A stretch of 64,000 bases of DNA, from the NCBI GenBank assembly GCA_947453885.1, contig CANGIF010000005.1, positions 1 through 64,000 of the forward strand, given 5' to 3'. This document shows positions 10,796 through 20,159 of this stretch, piece after piece. Position 1 is the first letter of the stretch. Every line of letters begins with the position of its first letter. The position numbers and the translations under genes were made by a program. The DNA comes from Flavobacteriaceae bacterium (GTDB lineage: Bacteria; Bacteroidota; Bacteroidia; Flavobacteriales; Flavobacteriaceae). The notes below the pieces were generated by a model. It was not told the origin of the DNA. It saw only the letters and a program-made list of their open reading frames with translations, and ran no database searches.

Positions 10796-11120
10796 GGTGT
10801 GTTTTACTAAATTAAACAAATAAAAGTCTTCAAAAATAGTAAGAATGTTTCCAATACTTCATAAAAATAGTCTTAATTATGAAATTGATTGTTGAATTTG
10901 TTGTGCTTTTTTAGACTTTAGCACTTTATACAAATTACATTTTATTATTTATAGAAAAATTAAAAAAAACATAAAACACAACCATTTATTTAGCTGGGAT
11001 TAAAAGTTATGAGTTTAAAGTTTAAAAAACATTCCAAACATGTAAAATTTAAATGACTTATTACTAACTGTTTCAAGTGTAAAAACAAGTTGTTGTAGTA
11101 CATCTCGTTACTAATTGGAA
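10796..11120. other. Intergenic, no gene seen
   Basis: About 325 very AT-rich bases with poly-A/T tracts between two minus-strand genes. It should hold the pepP promoter on the minus strand, but I see no clear TAnnTTTG element, RNA gene or repeat. Confidence 0.5.
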
Positions 11121-11726
11121 CTACTTTTTATCGAAACTATTGTTGTTGATTGCTCTTAAAATGATAACCATTCCCATTCCTGTGATTAGTCCAAACAACG
11201 GTCCACTACCGAAAATTGTAATGATGTTAATAATGTCTTTCGTGCTTTTTTTGAGCTGTTGATAATATGGGATAAACGGAAATGAATTGAGAAGTAAACA
11301 CAAGCACCAAGCATAAAAACTATACCATAGCCAACATTTTGATTTTTTTGAAAGTGCTATCAAGAAAAAACGATACTGCAAATAACCGCTTACAACGCCA
11401 CCTATACCAAAATTAAGGAAGAGCCAAATTTCAGGAATACAAAACAACTGAGAGCAAATGTCATACAAAACAAAAGGAAAACTGAGGCCTAAAACAGTTA
11501 ATCCAATCCATTTGAACGAAGTTTCAACATACTTTCGTAACACCAACCATTGCATAAAACCAATGCCTAATCCTAATCCAACACCTAATGGAAAATCAAT
11601 AGTTACAGCAAAAGCCTCAGAAAGTTCCGCCAAAAGCAAAATGAGTACAACTCCTAAAATCCATCCTAAACTCGTAAAAAGCATCCATTGCTTTACTGAA
11701 AAAGGTTGTGTTGATTTCCTATCCAT
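11121..11726 (-). CDS. Hypothetical multi-pass inner-membrane protein
   Basis: 201 residues with about five or six hydrophobic segments: WMLFTSLGWILGVVLILLLA, the region around VGLGLGIGFMQWLVL, WIGLTVLGLSFPFVLYDI, WLFLNFGIGGVVSGYLQY, CWLWYSFYAWCLCLLLNSF and IITIFGSGPLFGLITGMGMV. The phrase GFMQWLVLRKYV recalls small integral membrane proteins with repeated GxxQWLVL units, but no function can be assigned. The gene stands alone between two non-coding gaps, with no partner to suggest a pathway. Confidence 0.75.
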   Translation of the reverse strand: MDRKSTQPFSVKQWMLFTSLGWILGVVLILLLAELSEAFAVTIDFPLGVGLGLGIGFMQWLVLRKYVETSFKWIGLTVLGLSFPFVLYDICSQLFCIPEIWLFLNFGIGGVVSGYLQYRFFLIALSKKSKCWLWYSFYAWCLCLLLNSFPFIPYYQQLKKSTKDIINIITIFGSGPLFGLITGMGMVIILRAINNNSFDKK

Positions 11727-12252
11727 TTCTATTTTAAGTTACCGATTATGAAATTTAACTCTTCAAAAAATGAAAAATACTAATTCGGAAGTAAATTTAA
11801 GAATTATTATACTACTATGGAAATGAATTGTTTATAAAATCATTTAATAACTATTTTAATGGGTATTCTTTTTAATAAACTCATGAAAGTTTCTTTAGGA
11901 AAGTAAAAATAAAATAATCCATTATACCAAATCGAAGTTTTTGCAATGTGTTTTTAAGAACTATTTTACAATCAACTATTGGAAAAACTTGTTGAATTGG
12001 GAATAAAGAAAACAATTGCCCAATAAAAGCATACCCGAATTTTAGTCCAAAAAAAACATTATTCTTAAAAAAAGGAAACTGTTTTTTTATTTATACTATT
12101 TAATTTAATGAATTTATATTTTCTCAATAGGCAGTTAAAAACGAAGCAGGTAAGCATCACTTTAAAATGAATATAAATAACCGCGAAAAGGTTGTAGTTG
12201 ATTTAATTTTCTCTTATTTTTGTATGATTTTTAACAATATATAACTATTTTT
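11727..12252. other. Long AT-rich intergenic region before sdhC
   Basis: 526 bases between a divergent membrane-protein gene and sdhC. It is AT-rich throughout and has no convincing ORF. The sdhC promoter is at its right end (12192-12222). I see no repeat or RNA gene in the rest. Confidence 0.5.
12192..12222 (+). promoter_or_regulatory. Promoter of the sdhCAB operon
   Basis: TTG at 12192-12194 and TATTTTTG at 12215-12222 fit the Bacteroidota -33/-7 pattern (TTG, then TAnnTTTG) with a 20-base spacer. The -7 box lies 30 bases before the sdhC ATG. Confidence 0.6.
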
Positions 12253-12918
12253 ATGGCACAATCTGCATTATTGAAGTCGTCAATAGCAAAAAAAGTTGCT
12301 ATGGCGCTTTCGGGAATTTTTTTAGTTACGTTTCTCGCACTCCATTTTTTTATTAATTTAACCTCTGTTTTTAGTTCTGAAATTTTCAACAAAATGTCTC
12401 ATTTTATGGGGTATAATCCTTTAATTCAATTTGTAATGCAACCCATTTTAGTTGCTGGAGTTGTTTTTCATTTTGTAATGGGAATAAAATTAGAACTTGA
12501 AAACCGAAATGCGCGTCCAATTGGATATGCAAAATACAACGGTGCCGCCAACGCTACTTGGGCATCTAGAAACATGATTGTTTCTGGTTTGGTTGTTTTG
12601 GCATTTATTGGCTTGCATTTTTATGATTTTTGGGTTCAAGAAATAACCTACAAGTATATTGAATCAAATGCAATTGATGAGTCAAGATACTATCCTGAAT
12701 TGGTGGCTAAATTTGAAAATCCAATTAGAACAGGACTTTATTGTTTGGCTTTTGTTTTGTTATCATTGCACTTATGGCATGGTTTCAATTCCTCATTTCA
12801 ATCTGTAGGATTTAACAACAAATTTTCAAAATCACTACACAAACTAGGTTATGCTTTTGCAATAATAGTCCCATTCGGATTTATATTTATTGCATTATTT
12901 CATTTTTTTAATAATTAA
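12253..12918 (+). CDS. sdhC: Succinate dehydrogenase cytochrome b subunit
   Basis: Membrane anchor of complex II (succinate:menaquinone reductase), 221 aa. It belongs to the single-subunit, five-helix cytochrome b558 type used by Bacteroidota and Bacillus rather than the split SdhC/SdhD type. Histidines expected to ligate heme lie in or near membrane helices: FLALHFFINL, VFHFVMGIKLE, FIGLHFYDFW and LSLHLWHGF. The first gene of sdhCAB, with the flavoprotein gene 16 bases downstream. It passes electrons from SdhB to the quinone pool. Confidence 0.95.
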   Translation: MAQSALLKSSIAKKVAMALSGIFLVTFLALHFFINLTSVFSSEIFNKMSHFMGYNPLIQFVMQPILVAGVVFHFVMGIKLELENRNARPIGYAKYNGAANATWASRNMIVSGLVVLAFIGLHFYDFWVQEITYKYIESNAIDESRYYPELVAKFENPIRTGLYCLAFVLLSLHLWHGFNSSFQSVGFNNKFSKSLHKLGYAFAIIVPFGFIFIALFHFFNN

Positions 12919-12934
12919 TCCCAACTAAAGTAGA

Positions 12935-14944
12935 ATGAAACTAGATTCAAAAATACCAGAAGGACATATTTCTCAAAAATGGACTGATTACAAAGACCAT
13001 TTAAAATTAGTTGCGCCAAACAACAGACCAAAAATAGACATTATAGTAGTTGGCACCGGTTTAGCTGGGGCTTCAGCAGCTGCTTCATTAGGAGAAATGG
13101 GATACAATGTAAAAGCATTTTGTTTTCAAGATTCGCCAAGAAGAGCCCATTCAATTGCTGCTCAAGGAGGTATAAATGCAGCAAAAAACTACCAAAATGA
13201 TGGTGACAGTACGTTCAGATTATTTTATGATACCATAAAAGGAGGAGATTACAGAGCACGAGAAGCAAACGTTCATCGTTTAGCAGAAGTTTCTGGAAAT
13301 ATTATTGATCAATGTGTGGCACAAGGTGTTCCTTTTGCTAGAGATTATGGTGGTTTATTAGACAATCGCTCATTTGGAGGAACACAAGTACAACGTACTT
13401 TTTATGCTGCCGGCCAAACAGGTCAACAATTATTACTAGGTGCTTATTCTGCTTTATCTAGACAAATTGGTTTAGGACGTGTTAAACAATACAACCGTCA
13501 CGAAATGTTAGATTTGGTTAAAGTTGACGGTAAAGCACGTGGTATTATTGCAAGAAATCTTGTAACTGGAGAATTAGAAAGACATTCGGCACATGCCGTA
13601 GTAATTGCATCTGGGGGTTATGGAAATGTGTATTTCTTGTCAACAAATGCAATGGGAAGTAATGTCACAGCAGGTTGGAAAGTACACAAAAGAGGCGCGT
13701 TATTCGCAAATCCTTGTTTTGTACAAATACACCCAACTTGTATTCCAGTTCATGGAGTAAATCAGTCCAAATTAACATTAATGTCAGAGTCACTTCGTAA
13801 CTCTGGAAGAATTTGGGTTCCAAAGAAAAAAGAAGATGCTGAAGCAATTCGCGCTGGAAAATTAAAGCCAACACAAATTGTAGAAGCAGATAGAGATTAT
13901 TTCTTAGAAAGAAGATACCCGGCTTTTGGAAATCTTGTCCCACGTGATGTTGCCTCAAGAGCAGCAAAAGAAAGATGTGACGAAGGTCATGGGATTGAAG
14001 CAAACGACACCAATGAAGGGGTTTATTTGGATTTTTCAACTGAAATTCAAACAAAGGGGCGTCAAGCTGTTTATGGAAAAGGAAATCACAATCCAACTCC
14101 AGAAGAAGTTACTGCTGCGGGTAAACAATGGTTAGAAGAAAAATACGGTAACTTGTTTGCCATGTATCAAAAAATTACAGATGAAAATCCTTACGAAACG
14201 CCAATGAAAATTTATCCTGCGGTGCATTATACAATGGGAGGTGTTTGGGTTGACTATAATTTACAATCTACAATTCCAGGTTGTTTTGTTGCTGGAGAGG
14301 CAAATTTTTCAGATCACGGAGCAAACAGATTGGGTGCTTCTGCATTAATGCAAGGTTTGGCAGACGGATATTTTGTATTGCCTTACACCGTTTCCAATTA
14401 TTTAGCTGACGAAATCAGAACAGGAAAAATATCTACCGAATCACCTGAATTTATAGAAGCTGAAAATGCTGTTAAAAGTACCATTGATAAATTCTTACAT
14501 AATAAAGGATCAAAATCAGTAGATCATTTCCACAAGCGTTTGGGTTTAATTATGTGGAACAAAGTAGGTATGGCACGTAATGAAGCAGGATTAAAAAGTG
14601 CTATAGAACAAATTGCTGCTTTAAAAGAAGAATTCTATGCAGAGGTTTACGTTCCTGGAACTTCAGACGAGTTAAATCCTGAATTAGAAAAAGCACTTCG
14701 TGTTGCTGATTTTATAGATTTAGGACAGCTTATGGCTATGGACGCTTTACAACGTAAAGAATCATGTGGTGGCCATTTCCGAGAAGAATATCAAGATGCT
14801 GAAGGAGAAACACTTCGTGATGATGAAAATTTCTCTTTTGTTGGTGCATGGGAATATATGGGATATGATATAAACCAAGAAGTTCTTAACAAAGAAGAAT
14901 TGAATTATGAATTTATTAAAATAGCAGCTCGAAATTACAAGTAA
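12935..14944 (+). CDS. sdhA: Succinate dehydrogenase/fumarate reductase flavoprotein subunit
   Basis: Catalytic subunit of complex II (669 aa), oxidising succinate to fumarate with covalently bound FAD. The FAD-binding motif GTGLAG is near residues 40-45, and HSIAAQGG (about 72-79) holds the histidine that carries FAD. Other landmarks are [11 protein letters not shown], the active-site stretch HPTCIP, the [14 protein letters not shown] block after [15 protein letters not shown], and [12 protein letters not shown] near the C terminus. Length and motifs match the Bacteroidota/epsilon-type enzyme. It is co-transcribed with sdhC and sdhB. Confidence 0.97.
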   Translation: MKLDSKIPEGHISQKWTDYKDHLKLVAPNNRPKIDIIVVGTGLAGASAAASLGEMGYNVKAFCFQDSPRRAHSIAAQGGINAAKNYQNDGDSTFRLFYDTIKGGDYRAREANVHRLAEVSGNIIDQCVAQGVPFARDYGGLLDNRSFGGTQVQRTFYAAGQTGQQLLLGAYSALSRQIGLGRVKQYNRHEMLDLVKVDGKARGIIARNLVTGELERHSAHAVVIASGGYGNVYFLSTNAMGSNVTAGWKVHKRGALFANPCFVQIHPTCIPVHGVNQSKLTLMSESLRNSGRIWVPKKKEDAEAIRAGKLKPTQIVEADRDYFLERRYPAFGNLVPRDVASRAAKERCDEGHGIEANDTNEGVYLDFSTEIQTKGRQAVYGKGNHNPTPEEVTAAGKQWLEEKYGNLFAMYQKITDENPYETPMKIYPAVHYTMGGVWVDYNLQSTIPGCFVAGEANFSDHGANRLGASALMQGLADGYFVLPYTVSNYLADEIRTGKISTESPEFIEAENAVKSTIDKFLHNKGSKSVDHFHKRLGLIMWNKVGMARNEAGLKSAIEQIAALKEEFYAEVYVPGTSDELNPELEKALRVADFIDLGQLMAMDALQRKESCGGHFREEYQDAEGETLRDDENFSFVGAWEYMGYDINQEVLNKEELNYEFIKIAARNYK

Positions 14945-15051
14945 AAGACGTTAGTACTATCGTGTTTTGAGTTAGATATAAAATTGTAGTAAGATTAATC
15001 AATAGTTACTAATGCCTTATACCCTATAGGTTATGGCTAAAAAATAAAAAT

Positions 15052-15813
15052 ATGAGTGCAGCAAAAAACATCAATATAAACCTTAAAATTTGGCGTCAAA
15101 AAAATGCTAAAGCAAAAGGAAGTATAGAAACATATAAATTAGATAATGTTTCAACAGCCAGTTCGTTTTTAGAAATGATGGATCAATTAAACGAACAATT
15201 AATTAATGATCAAAAAGAGCCTGTAGCATTTGACCATGATTGTCGAGAGGGAATTTGTGGCATGTGTTCTATGTTTATTAATGGTCGTGCTCACGGACCA
15301 GAAACAGGTACCACAACCTGTCAATTGCACATGCGTAAATTCAATGATGGAGATACAATAGTTGTTGAACCATGGAGAAGTAAAGCATTTCCAATTGTAA
15401 AAGACTTAGTGGTAGACAGAGGTTCCTTTGACAGAATTCAACAAGCAGGTGGATTTGTATCGGTAAATACTTCTGGAAATACAATTGACGCAAACACTAT
15501 TCCAATACCTAAAATAGATGCAGACAAATCATTTGAAGCCGCAGCTTGTATAGGATGTGGTGCATGTGTGGCAACTTGTAAAAACGGATCTGCTATGTTG
15601 TTTGTTGGTGCAAAAGTGTCTCAATATGCGCTTTTACCTCAAGGAAAAGTGGAAGCTACCCAACGTGTTATGAATATGGTTCGTCAGATGGATGAAGAAG
15701 GTTTTGGAAATTGTACCAACACAGGTGCATGTGAAATTGAATGTCCAAAAGGAATTTCATTAGAAAATATTGCACGAATGAATAGAGAATATTTAAGTGC
15801 CAGTTTAAAATAA
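15052..15813 (+). CDS. sdhB: Succinate dehydrogenase iron-sulfur subunit
   Basis: Electron-transfer subunit (253 aa) linking SdhA flavin to the SdhC heme and quinone. The 2Fe-2S ligands are in CREGICGMC (Cys64, 69, 72) with a later Cys90. The 4Fe-4S and 3Fe-4S ligands are in [11 protein letters not shown] (Cys166, 169, 172, 176) and in CTNTGAC with ECPKG (Cys221, 227, 231). All are present, so the subunit looks intact. It follows sdhA after 107 bases that contain no gene, and ends 9 bases before a lipoprotein gene. Confidence 0.97.
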   Translation: MSAAKNININLKIWRQKNAKAKGSIETYKLDNVSTASSFLEMMDQLNEQLINDQKEPVAFDHDCREGICGMCSMFINGRAHGPETGTTTCQLHMRKFNDGDTIVVEPWRSKAFPIVKDLVVDRGSFDRIQQAGGFVSVNTSGNTIDANTIPIPKIDADKSFEAAACIGCGACVATCKNGSAMLFVGAKVSQYALLPQGKVEATQRVMNMVRQMDEEGFGNCTNTGACEIECPKGISLENIARMNREYLSASLK

Positions 15814-15822
15814 AGTACAACT

Positions 15823-16353
15823 ATGAAAAAATATGCACTCTTAGTTTTTGGTTTACTGTCACTCCTTTCTTGTAGCTCTTCTGATACTTCAGGAACTTCG
15901 AATAGTAGTAATGCTACTACTGCTATAATGACTACAAAAATTGACGGTTTTTTGTATGATACACCACCTCAAAATGGCAGTAACATTGCTGACGCTACTG
16001 GTGGAACTTTTGGAACGGGGTATTATCTTCTAAATGGCTTTAAAAATACTGCTACTGGAAAATTAACTGCACCAAAAATGTATTATTTAAAAATTGCAAT
16101 TCCTAAAAGTAATATATTCGTCGGTACTCATGATTTTATGAACAACATTCAACCTGACGCCTATTATGCCTCTTTAACTATTACGGGTAATAATGAAACC
16201 GTGGCTACAATTTCAGGAAATGTAAAAATTACCTATTACAATGCTACAACAAAAGAAATTAAAGGTTCATTTACATTTACTACCAGCAATGGCGTAGATG
16301 TAACAACTGTAACGCACAATGTTATTGGAACTTTTGATTTTTTCTTACAATAA
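15823..16353 (+). CDS. Hypothetical lipoprotein (176 aa)
   Basis: The N terminus MKKYALLVFGLLSLLSC ends in a lipobox (LLSC), so the protein should be lipidated at Cys17; Ser/Asp-rich residues follow (SSSDTSG). The remaining ~155 residues are mostly beta-strand-like, with no motif I recognise. The gene begins 9 bases after sdhB on the same strand and is followed by a strong terminator, so it is probably read through from the sdh operon. Nothing ties it functionally to complex II. Confidence 0.8.
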   Translation: MKKYALLVFGLLSLLSCSSSDTSGTSNSSNATTAIMTTKIDGFLYDTPPQNGSNIADATGGTFGTGYYLLNGFKNTATGKLTAPKMYYLKIAIPKSNIFVGTHDFMNNIQPDAYYASLTITGNNETVATISGNVKITYYNATTKEIKGSFTFTTSNGVDVTTVTHNVIGTFDFFLQ

Positions 16354-16369
16354 TACTTCTTTATTATTA

Positions 16370-16406
16370 AAAAAGGCTTTTATACGAATTGTATAAAAGC
16401 CTTTTT
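16370..16406. terminator. Bidirectional intrinsic terminator after the sdh operon
   Basis: A perfect 16-bp stem (AAAAAGGCTTTTATAC with GTATAAAAGCCTTTTT) around the 5-base loop gaatt. A/T tracts at both ends let it serve the lipoprotein gene on the plus strand and alanine dehydrogenase on the minus strand. Confidence 0.93.
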
Positions 16407-16426
16407 CATTTTAATTCTAATATAAA

Positions 16427-17542
16427 TTACGGATTCGTACTTTCTGTTGTTCTGTCTTTCCACTCAAAAGCATCAATTATTTCTTTATAAACACATTTAC
16501 CGTTTACAATATTCAATCCTTTGGAGAGCGACACGTCTTTTTCGCAAGCTTCTTTCCAACCGTATTTTGCTAATAGTAGAATATAAGGTAACGTAACATT
16601 AGTTAATGCCATTGTTGAAGTGTAAGGAACAGCTCCAGGCATATTAGCCACACAATAATGGATAACATCGTCAATGATGTACGTTGGATCTTCATGAGTA
16701 GTTGGAACTGTTGTTTCAAAACAACCTCCTTGATCTACTGCTACATCAACGATAACGGTACCAGGACGCATTTCTTTTAGCATTTCTCTAGTGATTAATT
16801 TAGGTGCCTTAGAACCTTTTATCAAAACACCTCCAATAATTAAATCGTGGTCTTTTATGTGTTTCCTAATAGTAAATTCACTTGAAAATTCGGTTACTAC
16901 ATGGGGTGGCATTACATCATTTACATACCGCAAACGCTTAATGTTTGTATCCAAAATGGTTACATGCGCTCCTAACCCCGCCGCCATTTTTGCTGCTTGA
17001 ATACCCACAACACCTGCGCCAAGAACTAAAACACGCCCAGGAGGAACACCCGGAACACCACCAAGCAAGACGCCACGACCTTTAATTGGTTTTTCTAAAT
17101 ATTTTGCGCCTTGCTGAATTGCCATTCGACCTGCTACCTCTGACATAGGAGTAAGTAATGGCAAACTACCATCACTATCTTCCACTGTTTCGTAAGCTAT
17201 ACAAACAGCATTACTATGTAACATTGCAAAAGTCAACGCTTCGCTGGAAGCAAAATGAAAATAAGTAAACAAAACTTGGTCGGGTTTGATTAAGGGATAT
17301 TCTGATGCAATGGGTTCTTTAACTTTTACAATCATATCGCTTAACAAATAAACCTCTTCTATGGTTTTAAGAATAATAGCACCCACATTTTGGTAATCTT
17401 CATCAAAAAAACCACTTCCCTCCCCTGCTCCGGTTTGAATAAATACTATGTGTTTGTTTTTAGTAAGTTCAAAAACGCCTGCAGGAGTCATTCCTACTCT
17501 GTTTTCGTTGTTTTTAATTTCTTTTGGAACTCCTATTTTCAT
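16427..17542 (-). CDS. ald: Alanine dehydrogenase
   Basis: Cytosolic NAD-dependent enzyme that reversibly deaminates L-alanine to pyruvate and ammonia; 371 aa is the usual length. The start MKIGVPKEIKNNENRVGMTP is the family signature. VKVKEP and FTYFHFA hold substrate-binding residues, and VLVLGAGVVGIQAAKMAAGLG (about 168-188) is the Rossmann NAD loop, followed by ILDTN for cofactor discrimination. TRLAH-type sequences are replaced by the C-terminal MPGAVPYTSTMALTN, as in other alanine dehydrogenases. Transcribed alone, convergent with the sdh operon; a 21-bp repeat array lies upstream of it. Confidence 0.94.
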   Translation of the reverse strand: MKIGVPKEIKNNENRVGMTPAGVFELTKNKHIVFIQTGAGEGSGFFDEDYQNVGAIILKTIEEVYLLSDMIVKVKEPIASEYPLIKPDQVLFTYFHFASSEALTFAMLHSNAVCIAYETVEDSDGSLPLLTPMSEVAGRMAIQQGAKYLEKPIKGRGVLLGGVPGVPPGRVLVLGAGVVGIQAAKMAAGLGAHVTILDTNIKRLRYVNDVMPPHVVTEFSSEFTIRKHIKDHDLIIGGVLIKGSKAPKLITREMLKEMRPGTVIVDVAVDQGGCFETTVPTTHEDPTYIIDDVIHYCVANMPGAVPYTSTMALTNVTLPYILLLAKYGWKEACEKDVSLSKGLNIVNGKCVYKEIIDAFEWKDRTTESTNP

Positions 17543-17721
17543 ATTGCGTATAGTTTAGTTACCAAAAATCGTAAATAATAACCATTTTACAAAATTAATT
17601 AGGGGTTAGTTGTTTAAAAATAGCATTTTTATTTATTGTACCCCTATATTTTTAAATGTTTTTAATAAAATTAAATTATTTTCATGTTTTTAAGAATTAT
17701 TGCTTCTGTTTTGCTCTTGCT

Positions 17722-17893
17722 GTTGGTTAGTTGGTCTTTGTCGTTGGTTAGTTGGTCCTTGCTGGCGGTTAGTTGCCTCTCGTTATCAGCGACAAGAGGT
17801 AACTATGTAGCGACATGAAGCTACTGGTTAGCGACAAGAGATAACTAACCAACGACAAATAGTGACTGGGTGGCGACAAGAAGTAACTTAGTA
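17722..17893. repeat. 21-bp tandem repeat array 1, inverting at its centre
   Basis: Eight units of exactly 21 bp in the 517-base gap between ald and a T9SS gene. Three left units (17722, 17743, 17764) share GTTGGTTAGTTGGTC followed by a TTG-containing end, the third being diverged. Five right units (17789, 17810, 17831, 17852, 17873) begin GCGACAAGA, with variants GCGACATGA and ACGACAAAT, followed by 12 bases built around TRACT. The left units are reverse complements of the right ones: TGGTTAGTT in the left matches AACTAACCA in 17842-17850. The switch point has a local dyad, GTTGCCTCTCGT (17773-17784) against ACAAGAGGTAAC (17792-17803). Flanks 17543-17721 and 17894-18059 contain no gene. Confidence 0.93.
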
Positions 17894-18059
17894 TGAGTTT
17901 TAGTTCAAAGGATGCAAGGTTGAATTCATACAGTAAGAGACAATCCTAAAAGGGCAAAAGTGCTTTGTTACTTTAACCATTTAGAAGCAAAACAATAGTG
18001 CTTTTATGTTGCGTCACAATAACAATGCTATCAAAAGCGCCTTTCTGCTACATTAATTT

Positions 18060-19676
18060 TTACTTTGAAATAATTATTTTATGTATTGATTTCATTTGAT
18101 CGGCGGTTGATAAATTAAGTAAATATGTCCCTGATGGAAGATGTTCAACATCAATTTTAGTGATGTTTGAAGTTTTTATTTGGTCGACCAAAATTCCAGT
18201 ACTGCTATAAATAGTAGCTTCAACAATAGGCGAAGTAGCTGTTTGAATGTTTACATAAGAATTCGCTGGATTTGGAAAAACCTTGTTTTTTGAATTGTTT
18301 TCAAAATTGGTAATGTGCAAAGGATTTAAACCATAAACTCTTGACGAAAAGGGTCTTTGAAAATTAATATCACCAAAATCGGCAATTAACTTGGTTTCGG
18401 CACCTTGTAGTTCGCTAATGTATAAATCAGTTGCTCCGTAAACATCTAACAAAATTGTGCCATTTTCTTGAACAACCATACTCTCGTACTGGGGTTCTAG
18501 CTGATTGTTGTTTAAATTACTATATACCAATTCCAATTGAGCATCCGAGTTAATTTTTGTTTCAGAAATACTTTTAATAGTTACAACTCCATTAAAAGTA
18601 GAAAGTACAGGCATAGTAACTGATTTCCAAAAGGTGTGATCGTCATTATAAATGGTAAAAGGAAGTGTAGCTGGAGAAAAAATAACATTATTTATAGTAT
18701 TTCGTGGCTGATAGTATTTTGCCCCATAATTTTCTAAAAACACTCTATTCATTTGACTGCTATAACTGTTTTCCAAAGTTAAAGAAGGCAAATCATACAC
18801 ACTCGTTCCTGACCCAACATCAACCAATACTTTATTTGGACATCCTGCTAAAGCACTTATTTTAAAACCTGAAGCGCCAGGAATTGTTTTTAAAATCGCT
18901 CCGTTTTCATTGATAATAACACCTTCATAAACTGGATTTGTAGCAGAAGTAGCATAAGAATAACCCACTTCTAACAACGCATCTGGATTGATTTTGGTTT
19001 CCGAAACAAATGAAATTCCTGAATAAAGAGTAGTAGCTGGTATTGGTAAATTGATGCTTTTCCAAAGAGAATGATCGGCATTGTATATTTTGGCTTGACC
19101 GGATATTTTGTCGAGCACAAAGTATTTTTCGCCAGAATTTTCTAATACAATTCGTGAAAGGTTTTCGTAAGGATAGGTGTTTTCAAGTAAAAACTGAGGA
19201 ACAGCATATACTCTACTACCCATTGCTTGCGTAGAATTGGAAGCTATTATTTTAATTGGAAGCCCCGCAATTTCAGAAAAAGTTACCAAATTAGCATCAG
19301 GAATAGTCAATAAAGTCGTTCCGTTTTCGGAATATACTATTGATTGATAAGCGCCATTTAGATTGATACTAAAAACAATTTCGATAGAAGCATCTGTATT
19401 TATTTTAGATTCCGATACAAGAATAATTTTTGTGTCGTTGCACACTATTGATAGTGGAACTAAGGGCAACTGTATCGATTTCCAAAAACTATAATCTGCG
19501 TTATAAAACACTATTTCATTAGTGACTTGATTGAGCATGTAGTATTTTTCGCCAGAATATTCGAGATTAACTCTAACTACATGTCGTTGATTTCCATTAA
19601 AAGTATGTTCTAAGGTAATTTGTCCTTTAGCAATAAAAAACGAAAATAATACTAAAAGAAGGGATACATTTTTCAT
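18060..19676 (-). CDS. T9SS-secreted protein with internal repeats (538 aa)
   Basis: A signal peptide (MKNVSLLLVLFSFFIAKGQ) is followed by three diverged repeats of about 130-150 residues. Each has a strand like GEKYYMLNQVTNEIVFYNAD or GEKYFVLDKISGQAKIYNAD, then FWKSIQLP/LWKSINLP/FWKSVTMP, then SETKIN.DA. The C-terminal ~80 residues are a T9SS type A sorting domain (VFPNPANSYVNIQT through LPSGTYLLNLS to HKIIISK). The repeats resemble a beta-propeller-like surface protein, but I cannot name a family. The gene is flanked by two different 21-bp repeat arrays, one beyond its 3' end and one upstream of its 5' end. Confidence 0.88.
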   Translation of the reverse strand: MKNVSLLLVLFSFFIAKGQITLEHTFNGNQRHVVRVNLEYSGEKYYMLNQVTNEIVFYNADYSFWKSIQLPLVPLSIVCNDTKIILVSESKINTDASIEIVFSINLNGAYQSIVYSENGTTLLTIPDANLVTFSEIAGLPIKIIASNSTQAMGSRVYAVPQFLLENTYPYENLSRIVLENSGEKYFVLDKISGQAKIYNADHSLWKSINLPIPATTLYSGISFVSETKINPDALLEVGYSYATSATNPVYEGVIINENGAILKTIPGASGFKISALAGCPNKVLVDVGSGTSVYDLPSLTLENSYSSQMNRVFLENYGAKYYQPRNTINNVIFSPATLPFTIYNDDHTFWKSVTMPVLSTFNGVVTIKSISETKINSDAQLELVYSNLNNNQLEPQYESMVVQENGTILLDVYGATDLYISELQGAETKLIADFGDINFQRPFSSRVYGLNPLHITNFENNSKNKVFPNPANSYVNIQTATSPIVEATIYSSTGILVDQIKTSNITKIDVEHLPSGTYLLNLSTADQMKSIHKIIISK

Positions 19677-19860
19677 AGGTAGGAGGATTAGAGTTATTGT
19701 TTATTACAAAATACGAGACCTATTTTTTGTGTAAAACACTGAAATTGAAGTAAAATTAATGAAATAAAATTACAATCTATTAGAATATCTGTTATTTGAG
19801 TCGGTTTGGCAGAAATTGTAATTCTAATTATCCGAAATTGATATCTTTTTAAACCATTAA

Positions 19861-20061
19861 GGTAGTACTACCAAGACCTACGGTAGTACTACCACAACTT
19901 AGGGTAGCACTACCTCAACTTAAGGTAGTGCTACCAAAGCTTAGGGTATCAATACCGCAGCTTAGGGTATCGATACCATTATTTAAGGTAGTACTACCGG
20001 AACTTAGGGTATCAATACCACAACTTAAGGTATCAATACCGAAAGTTGTGGGGTCGACCCC
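19861..20061. repeat. 21-bp tandem array 2: ten 12-bp palindromes at exact 21-bp spacing
   Basis: Ten 12-bp dyads start at 19861, 19882, 19903, 19924, 19945, 19966, 19987, 20008, 20029 and 20050, each separated by 9 bases. The dyads are GGTAGTACTACC (three copies), GGTAGCACTACC, GGTAGTGCTACC, GGTATCAATACC (three copies), GGTATCGATACC and GGGGTCGACCCC. The two arms change together (GGTAG with CTACC, GGTAT with ATACC, GGGGT with ACCCC). The 9-base linkers share a core AACTTAG/AACTTAA. The array lies after the terminator of the gene to its right and 185 bases or more upstream of the T9SS gene starting at 19676. The rest of the 19677-20159 gap holds no gene. Confidence 0.96.
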
Positions 20062-20093
20062 GAAAAGGGAAATGTGGTTGTTATAGAATACAA

Positions 20094-20129
20094 AAAAAGG
20101 CTGTAAACACTAGATTTTACAGCCTTTTT
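20094..20129 (-). terminator. Intrinsic terminator of the outer-membrane barrel gene
   Basis: A perfect 14-bp stem (AAAAAGGCTGTAAA with TTTACAGCCTTTTT) around an 8-base loop, just beyond the stop codon at 20160 on the minus strand. It separates that transcript from repeat array 2. Confidence 0.9.
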
Positions 20130-20159
20130 GATTGCTTTTATAGATAAGCTATGTCGCTT

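Noticed and set aside
17684..17818. A 44-codon hydrophobic ORF starting MFLRIIASVLL across the left part of array 1.
   Set aside because: It runs through non-coding repeat units, has no promoter or family match, and its hydrophobic Leu/Val/Ser pattern follows from the repeat sequence itself.
17722..20061. CRISPR arrays.
   Set aside because: Repeat and linker lengths are 12 and 9 bp, linkers are not unique spacers, unit sequences vary, and there are no cas genes.
19862..20084. An open plus-strand frame through array 2 giving seven-residue repeats like VVLPQLR.
   Set aside because: There is no start codon after the preceding in-frame stop, the dyad structure explains the sequence better, and the opposite strand is also largely open.
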